This document shows, in pieces, positions 1 through 8,813 of a DNA stretch of 64,000 nucleotides. Positions within the stretch are counted from its first letter, which is position 1. Each line of letters starts with the position of its first letter. The translations under genes and the position numbers were made by a program. Under the pieces are notes generated by a model. It was not told the origin of the DNA. It ran no database searches and was given only the letters and a program-made list of their open reading frames with translations. The stretch is from JABDJL01 sp963664065 (GTDB lineage: Bacteria > Pseudomonadota > Gammaproteobacteria > Xanthomonadales > SZUA-36), in the NCBI GenBank assembly GCA_963664065.1, contig OY760942.1, positions 1,984,001 to 2,048,000 of the forward strand. Direction: 5' to 3'.

Positions 1-210
1 GCCCTATACGCATTTTCCTCGTTTTCCGTAAGTGGCCCCCGGCCGAAATTATTACAGATCAATCCAGCGTCAAATTCCGGCACCTGCTGGCTATAATCGC
101 GCCATTTCTCAAATGCACCTGGCATGGGCTGGTCACCGGTTGGCAGGCCGGTATTGGAAAGTGATACACCAGCAAATCGCTCGGGCATTTCGGCCAGCAG
201 GCGTATGATT
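1..210 (-). pseudogene. haloalkane dehalogenase-like remnant, 5' truncated, runs off window
   Basis: The minus strand reads a continuous frame entering at about 210 and leaving the window at 1. It contains RLLAEMPERFAG, the segment NTGLPTGDQPMP and then FEKWRDYSQQVPEF, which is the cap-domain region of the haloalkane dehalogenase branch of alpha/beta hydrolases. The family's N-terminal third, including the oxyanion His-Gly and the nucleophile Asp in a D-W-G-G context, should lie upstream. Instead an in-frame stop occurs near 222, with no start codon before the homology, and the lipoprotein gene at 238 diverges from that point. I infer a 5'-deleted remnant. The rest of the gene lies outside the window, so a downstream alternative start cannot be excluded. 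Confidence 0.55.
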
Positions 211-237
211 ATAGAAGCTTCACCTCAGGAGCTTGCC

Positions 238-1098
238 ATGAAGAAAGTTACGCTTGTAACCGTGGCAGCGCTGTTACTAGGTAGCTGCCAACCAGAAGAT
301 GCCGCTGACCAGACGGTTGATTTAGCCAGGAACGACCCCGCTACACAAGCCCCAGAACTTCTTGTGATACCAGACGACCCTCCCCTCGATATCAATATTT
401 CACAGATCATTGCCGAATCCCTGAACCACCCTGACAGGCTGGAGACGGACCTGGTGAACGATGCCCGACGATTGCCTGCTCAAGTTATTGAGTTTGCTGG
501 AATTAAACCGGAAATGCGAGTACTGAACCTGTTTACTGCCGGTGGATATTACGCCGAACTATTGTCAAGGGGGGTCGGGCCAAAAGGCGAAGTGTGGGCG
601 CATAATCCTCCCCAGTTCTACGATAATTTCGGTAGTGCCGACCTGGATTTTCGTCTTTCTGATCGTCGTTTACCCAATGTAATACGCCATGACCGGATAG
701 TGGACGACCTGGCCTTGCCGAACGAGAGAATGCATGCGGTTGTAGCTGCCATGGTATTTCACGACCTGTTTTGGCTGAGCGATGACGTGCCTGGCGTTCT
801 GGGACAGATTTACAATGCCATGCGGCCGGGTGGCCGTATGCTGATCACTGATCATGCTGCGCCAGTTGGTACCGGCGATGAGTTTGCCAGAGGGTTCAAA
901 GGTAAACACCGAATTGAGGAGGCATATGTCGTGCAGATCATGCAGGAAGCAGGTTTTGATTTGGAAAAATCCAGCGATATCCTGCGTATTCCTGATGATG
1001 ACCGTTCAATGGCATTCTTTGAACCCGGTATGCGTGGAAAACCGACCGACCGGTTTGTGCTGCTGTTTCGCAAGCCTGAACAGGAAACAAACCAATAG
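238..1098 (+). CDS. predicted lipoprotein with SAM-methyltransferase-like fold
   Basis: This is a 286-residue protein from the ATG at 238, chosen over the upstream 124 start because AGGAG lies at 227-231 and the protein then opens with a lipoprotein signal (MKKVTLVTVAALLLGSC; lipobox LGSC, Cys about 18). The body matches the predicted class I methyltransferases of the COG4798 type: residues about 95-125 carry the motif I region (MRVLNLFTAGGYYAELL), then a GEVWAHNP strand and a late MRPGGRMLITDH block. Motif I is degenerate: the usual acidic and glycine residues are replaced in NLFTAGG. Catalytic activity is therefore uncertain. It would be anchored to a membrane facing the periplasm, an odd place for a SAM enzyme. 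No substrate can be named. Confidence 0.7.
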   Translation: MKKVTLVTVAALLLGSCQPEDAADQTVDLARNDPATQAPELLVIPDDPPLDINISQIIAESLNHPDRLETDLVNDARRLPAQVIEFAGIKPEMRVLNLFTAGGYYAELLSRGVGPKGEVWAHNPPQFYDNFGSADLDFRLSDRRLPNVIRHDRIVDDLALPNERMHAVVAAMVFHDLFWLSDDVPGVLGQIYNAMRPGGRMLITDHAAPVGTGDEFARGFKGKHRIEEAYVVQIMQEAGFDLEKSSDILRIPDDDRSMAFFEPGMRGKPTDRFVLLFRKPEQETNQ

Positions 1099-1133
1099 AG
1101 AGTGCCGATACCTGCCGGCACCCCCTGGAATGG

Positions 1134-1568
1134 TCAGTAACAATAAGAAGAATCAACGTAGGTCCAAACTTCCTGGCCTTGTTGGTTCAAGCGAACTTCA
1201 ACGCATTGCCCATCGTTGTCAACCCGGTACCAGTAGTCCGAATTGCGTGACGGTGTTGGTCTGCGGCGGACAATTACGCGATCACGCCTGGAATTACTGG
1301 CGGCATGAATGATCGAGCCAATTACCAGCGCACCGGCCGCAATCTTCAGCCCATTGCGCAAATGATGCCTTCCACTGTGATGGCGATAATTGTAATGACG
1401 ATAGTCATGATGATTGTAATGTCGCGGCTGGTATCCGAAATGGTGATTCGAGGAATAAAAATGATGGGAACGAAAGCCATTGTGATGTCCGCGATCTCTA
1501 GCTTCGGCCAGCCCGGCCGAAACCAGCAAGCCCGTGCTTATCAAGGTAATGATGATCTGTTTCTTCAT
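1134..1568 (-). CDS. secreted His/Tyr/Arg-rich hypothetical protein
   Basis: This is a 144-residue protein. The ATG at 1568 is preferred over 1613 because AAGGAG stands just upstream and the protein then begins with a clean Sec signal (MKKQIIITLISTGLLVSAGLAEA). Residues about 24-65 are extremely rich in His, Tyr, Arg and Ser (repeated HYNH, RHYNY, SGRHH). A hydrophobic stretch follows (LKIAAGALVIGSIIHAAS), and the C-terminus has two Cys residues in a compact Trp/Tyr-rich module (CVEV...WTYVDSSYCY). The His-rich part could bind metal ions, but that is inference. I do not recognise a named family. It is transcribed convergently to the methyltransferase-like gene. Confidence 0.65.
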   Translation of the reverse strand: MKKQIIITLISTGLLVSAGLAEARDRGHHNGFRSHHFYSSNHHFGYQPRHYNHHDYRHYNYRHHSGRHHLRNGLKIAAGALVIGSIIHAASNSRRDRVIVRRRPTPSRNSDYWYRVDNDGQCVEVRLNQQGQEVWTYVDSSYCY

Positions 1569-1698
1569 GATGGAACTCCTTAAATTACTGTTTCCACGCT
1601 TGCACATTAGCAACGCCAGCGTGAACAGAGCCTGAATCGTAAAGGAGGAAACTCAAGGTATTGGTTCAAGTGAGGTTTCGGGATGGTTCGCTGTTATC

Positions 1699-3036
1699 AT
1701 GGCGCGCATGTTCAGCGTTGAAAATGTCATAGCCAGGAAACGGAAAGGCAAAGCACTTGGTGGTGATGAGATCAGGAATTTCGTCGAGGGTATCAGTAAC
1801 GGAAATGTGACCGATGCTCAGTTGGGCGGTTTTACCATGGCTGTCCGGTTCATGAGTATGAACAGCCTGGAACGGACCGTCTTGACTATGGCCATGCGTG
1901 ATTCCGGGTCCGTGCTCAATTGGGATCTAAACGGTCCGGTGCTGGATAAACATTCAACGGGCGGTGTTGGCGACGGCGTCAGTTTAATGCTGGCTCCGAT
2001 GGTTGTGGCATGTGGCGGTTATATTCCGATGATATCGGGCAGGGGACTGGGACACACGGGTGGCACCCTGGACAAACTAGAAAGTATTCCCGGTTACCAG
2101 GTCCAAATGCCCCTGGATCAACTACAGGCCCAGGTCAGGAAAATCGGCATGGCCATGGTGGGCCAGGGACCTGAGCTGGCTCCCGCCGATGGTCGGATGT
2201 ACTCGATTCGGGATGTCACTTCGACGGTGGATTCCATTCCCATGATTGTTTCTTCGATCCTCTCGAAGAAACTTGCAGAGGGACTTGATGGCCTGGTACT
2301 GGACGTCAAGACAGGAAACGGTGCGCAAATCAGAGAGTTCGAAAGGTCTAAAGTCCTGGCGGAGGACATGTGTACCACCGCCACCCGGGCTGGAATACCT
2401 TGCAGCGCGCTGATCACCGATATGAACCAGCCACTGGGCTGGACGGCCGGAAACTCATTGGAGATAAACGAAACTGTCGATTTTCTAACGGGTGTCAGGC
2501 GCAACAAGAGACTTGAAACGGTTACATTCGGATTGGCTTCAGAATTACTGAAGCTGGGCGGGCTTGCGGTTGACAACGATGATGCACAAAAAATGCTACA
2601 TGATGCTCTGGACAGTGGTCGGGCCGCGGAGCGATTTGCAAATAACGTAGCTGCGCAGGGTGGTCCGGACGACTTTCTTGAAAAACGTGATCAATACCTG
2701 CCGAAAGCGCCCCTGGTCCAGGCGCTTGAGTCACCCCGCGACGGATGGATTTCCGGGATGGATACACGTGAATTGGGTATGGTAGTGGTTCGCCTGGGTG
2801 GCGGTAGGATGCATGTAGAAGATACCATTGACCCGAGGGTTGGATTATCCAAATTGTGCAGTATCGGTGACCAGGTAGAAAGCGGTCAGCCTTTATGCAT
2901 AATTCACGCCGACAACGAGCATGACCTGGAATATGCTGCGGCACATGTGAGTGCTGCGATCAACGTAACAGAGCAAGCCTGCGATCCAGCCGATGTCATC
3001 TACGAATATGTATCAGGAGACCAGTTAGATCAATGA
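1699..3036 (+). CDS. deoA: thymidine phosphorylase
   Basis: 445 residues, the family's full length. It catalyses reversible phosphorolysis of thymidine or deoxyuridine to base plus 2-deoxyribose-1-phosphate in the cytosol. The glycosyltransferase family 3 signature is present: KHSTGGVGD at residues 84-92 for phosphate/pyrimidine binding, followed by the SGRGLGHTGGTLDKLE stretch (about 112-127). The C-terminal pyrimidine-phosphorylase domain covers about residues 345-440. ATG codons at 1699 and 1708 are both possible and neither has a strong ribosome-binding site. The stop overlaps the deoD start by four bases (ATGA), so the two are translationally coupled in a deoA-deoD-cdd salvage operon. 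deoB and deoC are absent here. Confidence 0.93.
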   Translation: MARMFSVENVIARKRKGKALGGDEIRNFVEGISNGNVTDAQLGGFTMAVRFMSMNSLERTVLTMAMRDSGSVLNWDLNGPVLDKHSTGGVGDGVSLMLAPMVVACGGYIPMISGRGLGHTGGTLDKLESIPGYQVQMPLDQLQAQVRKIGMAMVGQGPELAPADGRMYSIRDVTSTVDSIPMIVSSILSKKLAEGLDGLVLDVKTGNGAQIREFERSKVLAEDMCTTATRAGIPCSALITDMNQPLGWTAGNSLEINETVDFLTGVRRNKRLETVTFGLASELLKLGGLAVDNDDAQKMLHDALDSGRAAERFANNVAAQGGPDDFLEKRDQYLPKAPLVQALESPRDGWISGMDTRELGMVVVRLGGGRMHVEDTIDPRVGLSKLCSIGDQVESGQPLCIIHADNEHDLEYAAAHVSAAINVTEQACDPADVIYEYVSGDQLDQ

Positions 3037-3749
3037 CCGGCACGCCACATATTGAAGCCGCTAAAGGTGATTTTGCAGAGCTGGTCCTGATGCCGGGTGA
3101 CCCCTTGCGGGCGAAGGCTCTTACCGAAGGGCACCTGGAAAACCCCAAATTGGTAAACAGCGTTCGAAACATGCTGGCGTATACCGGCAGCTGGCACGGC
3201 CAGTCGGTATCAATTATGGGGTCCGGCATGGGAATGCCTTCCATCAGTATTTATGCCCACGAATTGTTTGATTACTACGGCGTGCAAAAAATTGTCCGGG
3301 TCGGAACCTGTGGAAGCCTGCTCGATGATATGAAGCTGGGCGACGTGATTCTTGCTACCGCCGCCAGCACCGATTCTGCAATGAATCGCCAGCGCTTCAA
3401 TCACTGGGATTATTCCGCAGCGGCCGATCCGGAATTACTGCACAGCGTTTGGAATGCCGCAGAAGAACATGGAATATCGGTAAGGGCCGGGGAGGTATTT
3501 TCGTCCGACTATTTTTATCACCCGGATCCGGATTTTATCGGACGACTGCAGGCTCTTGGTATTTTAGCGATTGACATGGAAAGTGCGGCGCTTTATGCAC
3601 TGGCAAAACGTCATGGCAGACGTGCTTTGACTTTGCTAACCGTAAGTGACGTTATCCCCACCGGTGAGAAGGCCAGCACAGAAGCAAGACAAAATGCTTT
3701 TGGGACAGTGATCGATGTGGTTCTGAAGGCCCTGATAGGTAACGAGTGA
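3033..3749 (+). CDS. deoD: purine nucleoside phosphorylase, DeoD type
   Basis: 238 residues, like E. coli DeoD. It cleaves purine (deoxy)nucleosides with phosphate to base plus (deoxy)ribose-1-phosphate. The N-terminal TPHIEA and VLMPGDPLRAK blocks form the phosphate site. MGSGMGMPS, RVGTCGS, the DMESAA segment and the general-acid Asp in TVSDVI (D206) follow as in hexameric PNPs. The start overlaps the deoA stop (ATGA). Uridine phosphorylase is a relative, but the N-terminal HIEA and the acid Asp fit DeoD. Confidence 0.93.
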   Translation: MTGTPHIEAAKGDFAELVLMPGDPLRAKALTEGHLENPKLVNSVRNMLAYTGSWHGQSVSIMGSGMGMPSISIYAHELFDYYGVQKIVRVGTCGSLLDDMKLGDVILATAASTDSAMNRQRFNHWDYSAAADPELLHSVWNAAEEHGISVRAGEVFSSDYFYHPDPDFIGRLQALGILAIDMESAALYALAKRHGRRALTLLTVSDVIPTGEKASTEARQNAFGTVIDVVLKALIGNE

Positions 3750-3753
3750 TTCT

Positions 3754-4185
3754 GTGGACAATATCAAGCGCGTTAAAAAAGAATTGTTACCGCTGGCCCG
3801 TTCTGTAAGCCAGCAGGCATATTCACCCTATAGCCGCATCAAGGTTGGAGCCGTTGTCGTCGGCGAAAGAGGCGAGCTATACAGTGGTTGCAATGTAGAG
3901 AACGCATCCTACGGGCTCACTCAATGTGCCGAGCGAAATGCGCTGGCAGCTGCAATCGTTGCCGGGGAGAAACCGGGGAGAATGAGAACCCTGTTGGTTT
4001 ATTCAAACGAATTTGAAACACTATCACCCTGCGGTGCGTGCAGGCAGGTGATTAGCGAACTGCTTGCCGAAGACGCAAAAATCATTTCCTGTTCCGAACA
4101 GGAGAAGTCCAAGACCTGGACAGTCAGGCAACTATTGCCAGATCCATTTTCTCTTGACCAGGGATCGAGCACATTGGTGGAATAA
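3754..4185 (+). CDS. cdd: cytidine deaminase
   Basis: 143 residues, the small homotetrameric type. It deaminates cytidine/deoxycytidine to uridine/deoxyuridine, feeding DeoA just upstream. Zinc ligands and catalytic Glu are visible: C58-A-E60 in the TQCAERNA motif and C93/C96 in SPCGACRQV. The N-terminal YSPYSRIKVGA and NVENASYG substrate loops are intact. The start is a GTG at 3754, four bases after the deoD stop, in a compact operon. All three enzymes degrade nucleosides, so the operon probably serves scavenging of external or turnover nucleosides. Confidence 0.92.
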   Translation: MDNIKRVKKELLPLARSVSQQAYSPYSRIKVGAVVVGERGELYSGCNVENASYGLTQCAERNALAAAIVAGEKPGRMRTLLVYSNEFETLSPCGACRQVISELLAEDAKIISCSEQEKSKTWTVRQLLPDPFSLDQGSSTLVE

Positions 4186-4188
4186 TCT

Positions 4189-4785
4189 ATGTTAAAAACG
4201 CAAAGCCGCCGTAATTTTCTCAAACAATCCGGAACCGTATTTAGCGGTTCCTGGGTTACGCTGAATATGCCGGTCATTCTTGCGGCAGCTCAAACTGCGT
4301 GCAGCCGGCAACAATCTGAAAGTCCCTTCAAAAATCTCAACGCTGCCGAAGCGGCTGGTTTCGGGGCAATTGCAGATCAGATTATTCCTCCCGATGAAAC
4401 GCCGGGCGCCACGGATATTGGGGTCATCTATTTTCTGGATGAAGCTTTAAATGGGTTTCTCGCCCATCAAGCACAAATGTTGAAGGACGGCCTTTCAGAC
4501 CTGGATAACGCTTCCGGTGCTCAGCATGCTGATGCAGCAAACTTTGCGGAACTTTCATTTGATGACCAGACAGCATTACTGAAGTTAAATGAAAAAACGG
4601 CAATGTTTGAAACCATGATCAGAATAACCCGAGTAGGAATGTTTGCCTTGCCCGAGTACGGCGGGAACAAAGATTATGCCGGCTGGAAATTGATTGGATT
4701 TGATCATCGGCATGCCTGGCAGCCACCTTTCGGTTACTACGATGAAATATATACCGCAGGGAAGGGCGATCATGCCGTACCCTGA
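4189..4785 (+). CDS. gluconate 2-dehydrogenase subunit 3-like protein, Tat-exported
   Basis: 198 residues with a twin-arginine signal at the N-terminus (SRRNFLK at about residues 6-12, then a moderately hydrophobic segment). The mature part carries the subunit-3 family pattern: FKNLNAAEAAGFGAIADQI, PGATDIGVIYFLD, then a C-terminal PEYGGNKDYAGWKLIGFD-like motif. Family members act as the small exported partner of a periplasmic FAD-GMC dehydrogenase. The GMC gene starts inside this gene's last codons (4772). The third, cytochrome c, subunit seen in classical gluconate dehydrogenases is missing here. The substrate is unknown. Confidence 0.8.
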   Translation: MLKTQSRRNFLKQSGTVFSGSWVTLNMPVILAAAQTACSRQQSESPFKNLNAAEAAGFGAIADQIIPPDETPGATDIGVIYFLDEALNGFLAHQAQMLKDGLSDLDNASGAQHADAANFAELSFDDQTALLKLNEKTAMFETMIRITRVGMFALPEYGGNKDYAGWKLIGFDHRHAWQPPFGYYDEIYTAGKGDHAVP

Positions 4786-6450
4786 GCAGGGTGTCGTGTT
4801 TAATACGCGAAAAGAAGTGGACTTTGTGATTATTGGATCCGGTGCCGCCGGCGGTGTATTGGCCAAGGAATTATCTGTAGCCGGTTTTGACGTGGTGGTG
4901 CTGGAGCAGGGCCCTTACCGGTTGGCAGCGGACTTTGTAAAGCATGACGAATTCAAGGTCCTGCTTCAAAATGACCTGATGAATCATCCGTCCTGGAATG
5001 ACCCGCAAACATTCCGTCATACAGAAAACGAAGTAGCAACAGCCAGGCAGAGCGGTTTACCGCCGCGTTTTACGCGCGCACTGTGGGTGGCAGCAGCGTG
5101 CATTTCACGGCAAATTACTGCCGTTTTCACGAAATTGACGTTAATGAACGCAGCGTGCTGGGTGAAATGCCGGGGACAGGTTTTATGGACTGGCCCATCA
5201 GTTATGCAGATCTCGAGCCCTATTACACAAAAGTAGAATGGGAATGCGGTGTCTCTGGCGAGCAAGGACCCTTTGATCCGCCACGGTCCCGGCCCTACCC
5301 GATGCCGCCCTTACCGGTGAAATCATCCGGTGTCCTGTTTGAACAAGGGGCCAAGGCAATCGGTCTGCATCCCCAGGCAGCTCCGTTGGCCATACTTTCA
5401 AAACCGTATAACGGCAGGCCGGCTTGTGTGCACTGTGGCTTCTGCATGGGTTTTGGTTGCGAAATAAATGCCAAGTCATCTTCTTTGGCTGCCATGATTC
5501 CCCTGGCAGAGGCAACCGGCCGCTGTGAAATCAGGCCGCTATCAACGGTGTCCAGAATCGAAACCAATGATAATGGCAGGGTAAGCGAGGTCGTATATTT
5601 TGATGCCACGGGCACCATGCATTCGCAAGAAGCCAAGGCTGTTGTGCTTTCTGCCAACGGTGCTGAAACGCCGCGCCTGTTGTTGATGTCGGAGTCTTCT
5701 GCTTCTCCCGATGGCCTGGCAAATAGCTCCGGGGTCGTCGGAAAATACCTGACCTGTAACGCTCATTCGGTCACCCAGGCGGCATTTGAGCACCCCTTGA
5801 ATGATTACAAGAGTGTCCAGGTTACACGCATAGTGCACGACTATTATGATTCTGACCCGGCACGTGGTTTTTACGGAGGTGGAGGTCTGGACGGGCGGTC
5901 ATTCCTTGATGCCTCGCCAATTCTTCATTCGATGGCAGGCCTGCCGCACGATGCACCCCGCTGGGGAAAAGGGTTCAAACAGGCTCTGCGACATTATTTC
6001 ACCAGAAAAATGGCGATCCTGGGCAGCACCACCTCGATCCCGCTCGAATCCAACAACATCACGCTTGATCCCGAATTGAAGGACGCTATTGGCCGACCGG
6101 CGATTCGTATGACACACAAGGACCACGATGACGACATGGCGATGGCATTGTTTCTGCAGGATCGAGCGGTAGAAATTCTGGAAGCAGCCGGAGCGACCGA
6201 AGTATGGCGTGACCCGGTAGAGCCAGGAGTCGGGCAAGCCCACTTGCTGGGTACCTGTCGCATGGGTGATGACCCGGCGACTTCGGTAGTGGATCGTTAC
6301 CATCGGGCTCATGAGATTCCAAACCTGTTTATTTGTGACGGTTCGAGCTTTGTCAGTTCCGGTCGAGGCCAGCCAACGATGACGATCCAGGCGCTCGCTT
6401 TTCGGGCTGCAGAACATATTACAAAATTTGCAAAAAATGGTGAGATTTAG
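4772..6450 (+). pseudogene. GMC-family FAD oxidoreductase, one-base frameshift
   Basis: The start is the ATG at 4772 (purine-rich GGGAAGGG just upstream), overlapping the subunit-3 gene by 14 bases. Frame 1 encodes the Rossmann FAD motif (VIIGSGAAGG, then VVVLEQG). It stays open to 5236, but homology ends at about 5066, where the frame must change to reach YARTVGGSSVHF and the rest of the protein (to 6450). The C-terminus has the GMC signature (HLLGTCRMG, then GQPTMTIQALA). Restoring one G in the CCGCCG-CG stretch at about 5061-5068 gives one uninterrupted protein of about 560 residues. The break is therefore either a real deletion or a consensus error. With subunit 3 it would oxidise a sugar or alcohol in the periplasm. 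Confidence 0.8.
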
Positions 6451-6473
6451 AATAGATGAACGAGGTTATTAAT

Positions 6474-6920
6474 ATGAAAATCATACAAAAGGCGCTTATT
6501 ACCCTGTCAATAATTTCCATAGGCGCGGTATTTGCTGGACAGCCTGAAGCGGCCTACTACAGTGCAAGCCCTGACATGCAATTACCATTCTCAGATGCAG
6601 TCAGGGTCGGTCACATGCTTTACCTGTCCGGCAAGATTGGGAATATTCCCGGTACTCCACAACTTGCCGAAGGCGGCATTCAGGGTGAGACCCGACAGGC
6701 ACTGGAGAACATTAAGGCCAGCCTAGAAAAATACGGCTCGTCCATAAGTGAGGTGGTCAAGTGCACGGTATTTCTTGCAGATATCGCAGAATGGAGTGCG
6801 ATGAACGAGGTATACGTTAGCTACTTTTCCTCTAATCCTCCTGCACGAAGCGCCCTCGGTGCCAGCGGACTGGCGCTTGGCTCCCGCGTTGAGATCGAGT
6901 GCATGGCAACAGTCAAGTAG
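6474..6920 (+). CDS. RidA/YjgF-family protein with signal peptide
   Basis: 148 residues from the ATG at 6474. This is preferred to 6456 because a GAGG motif precedes it and it opens directly with a Sec signal (MKIIQKALITLSIISIGAVFA). The mature part is a complete Rid domain: YYSASPDMQLPFSDAV, the LSGKIG strand, the QALENIKASLEKYGS helix, VVKCTVFLADI, and the C-terminal PARSALGASGLALGSRVEIEC containing the family Arg/Glu positions. Cytosolic RidA hydrolyses reactive enamine/imine intermediates. Here the product should be periplasmic, so its target may differ. It follows the GMC gene closely and may belong to the same operon. Confidence 0.8.
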   Translation: MKIIQKALITLSIISIGAVFAGQPEAAYYSASPDMQLPFSDAVRVGHMLYLSGKIGNIPGTPQLAEGGIQGETRQALENIKASLEKYGSSISEVVKCTVFLADIAEWSAMNEVYVSYFSSNPPARSALGASGLALGSRVEIECMATVK

Positions 6921-7477
6921 AACAACAGTGCAGAAATCTTTACGACGTTTGCCTGGCACCGGATGTACTCGATGTTGGTTCGGTCTCCATGCGCTACGAT
7001 GGTTGGGATACCCACAACAACCAGATTTCGAGAATTGGCAATAATCTGCCGGATCTCTTTGGGGCATCCGGTGGCTTGTCGACGGCCATGACTGAAATAG
7101 CTCTCCTACCTGCTGTCGGCCCCCCTGCAGCAGATCAATTGACATTTTGTCTTACGTCAGATTTTGGCAGGCAGTTGCGGGCCAATGGAGATAACGGAAC
7201 AGACCATGGTCGTGGTATTTATACTGTCCTGATCGGTCATGATGTCAGCGGCGGGGTATACGGCGAAATGTTTCCCGAAAGAGAGTCTAATCTTGATGGA
7301 AATGGCAGGATTCCCTTGCAAATCTCAGGAGCGGACATTGAAGGCTGCACTTCAACCGAACGCGTCTTTGCAGAAGCCTGCGAGTGGATGAAGACGGGTT
7401 CATCCGGTTCTGTATTTCCAAACGCCGGGTCTTCTGATATCGAGACTCCGGGAATGCTCGACAACTTGTTCGTGTAG
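6899..7477 (+). pseudogene. DUF1501-family protein, C-terminal remnant
   Basis: The frame overlaps the end of the RidA gene and encodes the C-terminal part of a DUF1501 (sulfatase-like, normally Tat-exported, about 400-480 residues) protein. Visible family blocks are SMRYDGWDTHNNQ, a DLFGASGGL helix, TSDFGRQLRANG, the metal-site-like GTDHGRG and GHDVSGGVYGE. The Tat signal and N-terminal half are missing and the frame before 6945 shows no homology, so this is a 5'-deleted remnant. DUF1501 proteins commonly pair with DUF1800 proteins, but none is present here. Confidence 0.65.
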
Positions 7478-7501
7478 TAAGTTAATTCGTTAGACCGTTT
7501 G

Positions 7502-7533
7502 AGGGAGTGCTGTCGCGCTCCCTTTCTTTTTTC
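7502..7533 (+). terminator. rho-independent terminator
   Basis: A GC-rich hairpin (AGGGAG ... CTCCCT, with an inner TGC/GCG pairing) is followed by TTTCTTTTTT. It closes the GMC-RidA-DUF1501 transcription unit before the DUF2891 gene. Confidence 0.75.
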
Positions 7534-7580
7534 CTCAGCCATGATGCGTTACCGTTGTCGCCTCGATATTGGAGTAAGGC

Positions 7581-8813
7581 ATGTTTCGACAGAACCTGTG
7601 TATGCTTGTCATGGTTTTTGCCCTTGAAGTTGTAGCTGATTCACCCGAGACTAAAATCATCCCAACGGAAAGGTTTGTGAACCTGGCCCTGGACTGTGTA
7701 CACCAGGAATATCCCAACAAGATTGCGCACGTGATGTCCGGTGATCAGGACGTGGGTCCGCCACGAGAACTTACTCCCGTATTTTACGGGTGCTTTGACT
7801 GGCACTCTTCTGTTCATGGCCACTGGCTGTTAATCCGCTTGTTGAGATTGAACCCGGATGCTGAATTTGCCAGTGATGCTGTTGCCGCACTGAACCGGAG
7901 TTTCCATGCCGGCAAAGTTGCGGTAGAAGTCGAGTATGCCCTTCATGAGCAACGGGGATCGTTCGAGCGGCCGTATGGTATTGCCTGGCTGCTGCAGCTA
8001 ATGGCGGAACTGCGTGAGTGGGATAATCCGCTGGCCAAACGCTGGCAGGCGGTTCTGGTGCCCCTGGAAGCGGCATATGTTCAGAAAACTACCGACTGGT
8101 TAAACAAGCTGGCATACCCGATACGTATTGGCGAACATGCTCAGACTGCATTCGCCTTCGCGCTATTCCTCGATTGGGCAAGGGCAGCAGGAAAAGACGG
8201 GTTTTATGAATTAGTTAAAACACGCACCCTTGGTTTCTACTCAGCAGACTTGAATTGCCCGCTGAATTACGAGCCAGGCGGGCAGGACTTCCTTTCACCC
8301 TGCCTGGCCGAGGCTGACCTCATGCGTCGAGTCATGGACCCATCAGAATACGCAGACTGGTTAAGTTCATTCATGCCGCAAATTCCTTTGGATGGCAGTC
8401 CCAAGTGGCTGCCACTGGCAGAAATCACAGATCGAACAGATGGAAAACTGGCGCATTTGGACGGTCTGCATATCAGTCGTGCCTGGGCTTTGGAGGGAAT
8501 GGCTGACGGGCTACCTAGATCAGATCAGAGAATACCAGCCATTCTTGCGGCAGCAGTGGAACAGGGAAATTCCGGGCTCTTAGCAGTAACCGGTGAGCAT
8601 TATGAAGGCGGGCACTGGCTCGGCTCGTTCGCAAGCTACCTGGTGACCAGGCGCGGAATCAAAACCACCAACAGATCAATATATGCCAGGAATGAGGATC
8701 TTTCGTTCGGAGGGAAAGCCGGGGAACTGCCCGCGATACCAGGCCTGGTTGCTGATGGCGCGCGGTGCAAGGTTGCAGAAAGTGAAGAGGGCGAAGGCCA
8801 GGCCTGCGAGTGA
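7581..8813 (+). CDS. DUF2891 family protein with signal peptide and run-on C-terminus
   Basis: 410 residues with an N-terminal Sec-type signal (residues 1-19). The DUF2891 hallmark CFDWHSSVHGHW appears at about residues 73-84. EYALHEQRGSFERPYG, RIGEHAQTAFAFAL, YEPGGQDFLSPCLAEADLMRR and GGHWLGSFASYL follow, an all-helical barrel-like domain. Biochemistry of this family is unknown to me. Homology ends at SFASYLVT (about 365). The last 45 residues run antisense through the convergent reductase-like gene, which suggests that the original stop codon was lost. Confidence 0.78.
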   Translation: MFRQNLCMLVMVFALEVVADSPETKIIPTERFVNLALDCVHQEYPNKIAHVMSGDQDVGPPRELTPVFYGCFDWHSSVHGHWLLIRLLRLNPDAEFASDAVAALNRSFHAGKVAVEVEYALHEQRGSFERPYGIAWLLQLMAELREWDNPLAKRWQAVLVPLEAAYVQKTTDWLNKLAYPIRIGEHAQTAFAFALFLDWARAAGKDGFYELVKTRTLGFYSADLNCPLNYEPGGQDFLSPCLAEADLMRRVMDPSEYADWLSSFMPQIPLDGSPKWLPLAEITDRTDGKLAHLDGLHISRAWALEGMADGLPRSDQRIPAILAAAVEQGNSGLLAVTGEHYEGGHWLGSFASYLVTRRGIKTTNRSIYARNEDLSFGGKAGELPAIPGLVADGARCKVAESEEGEGQACE

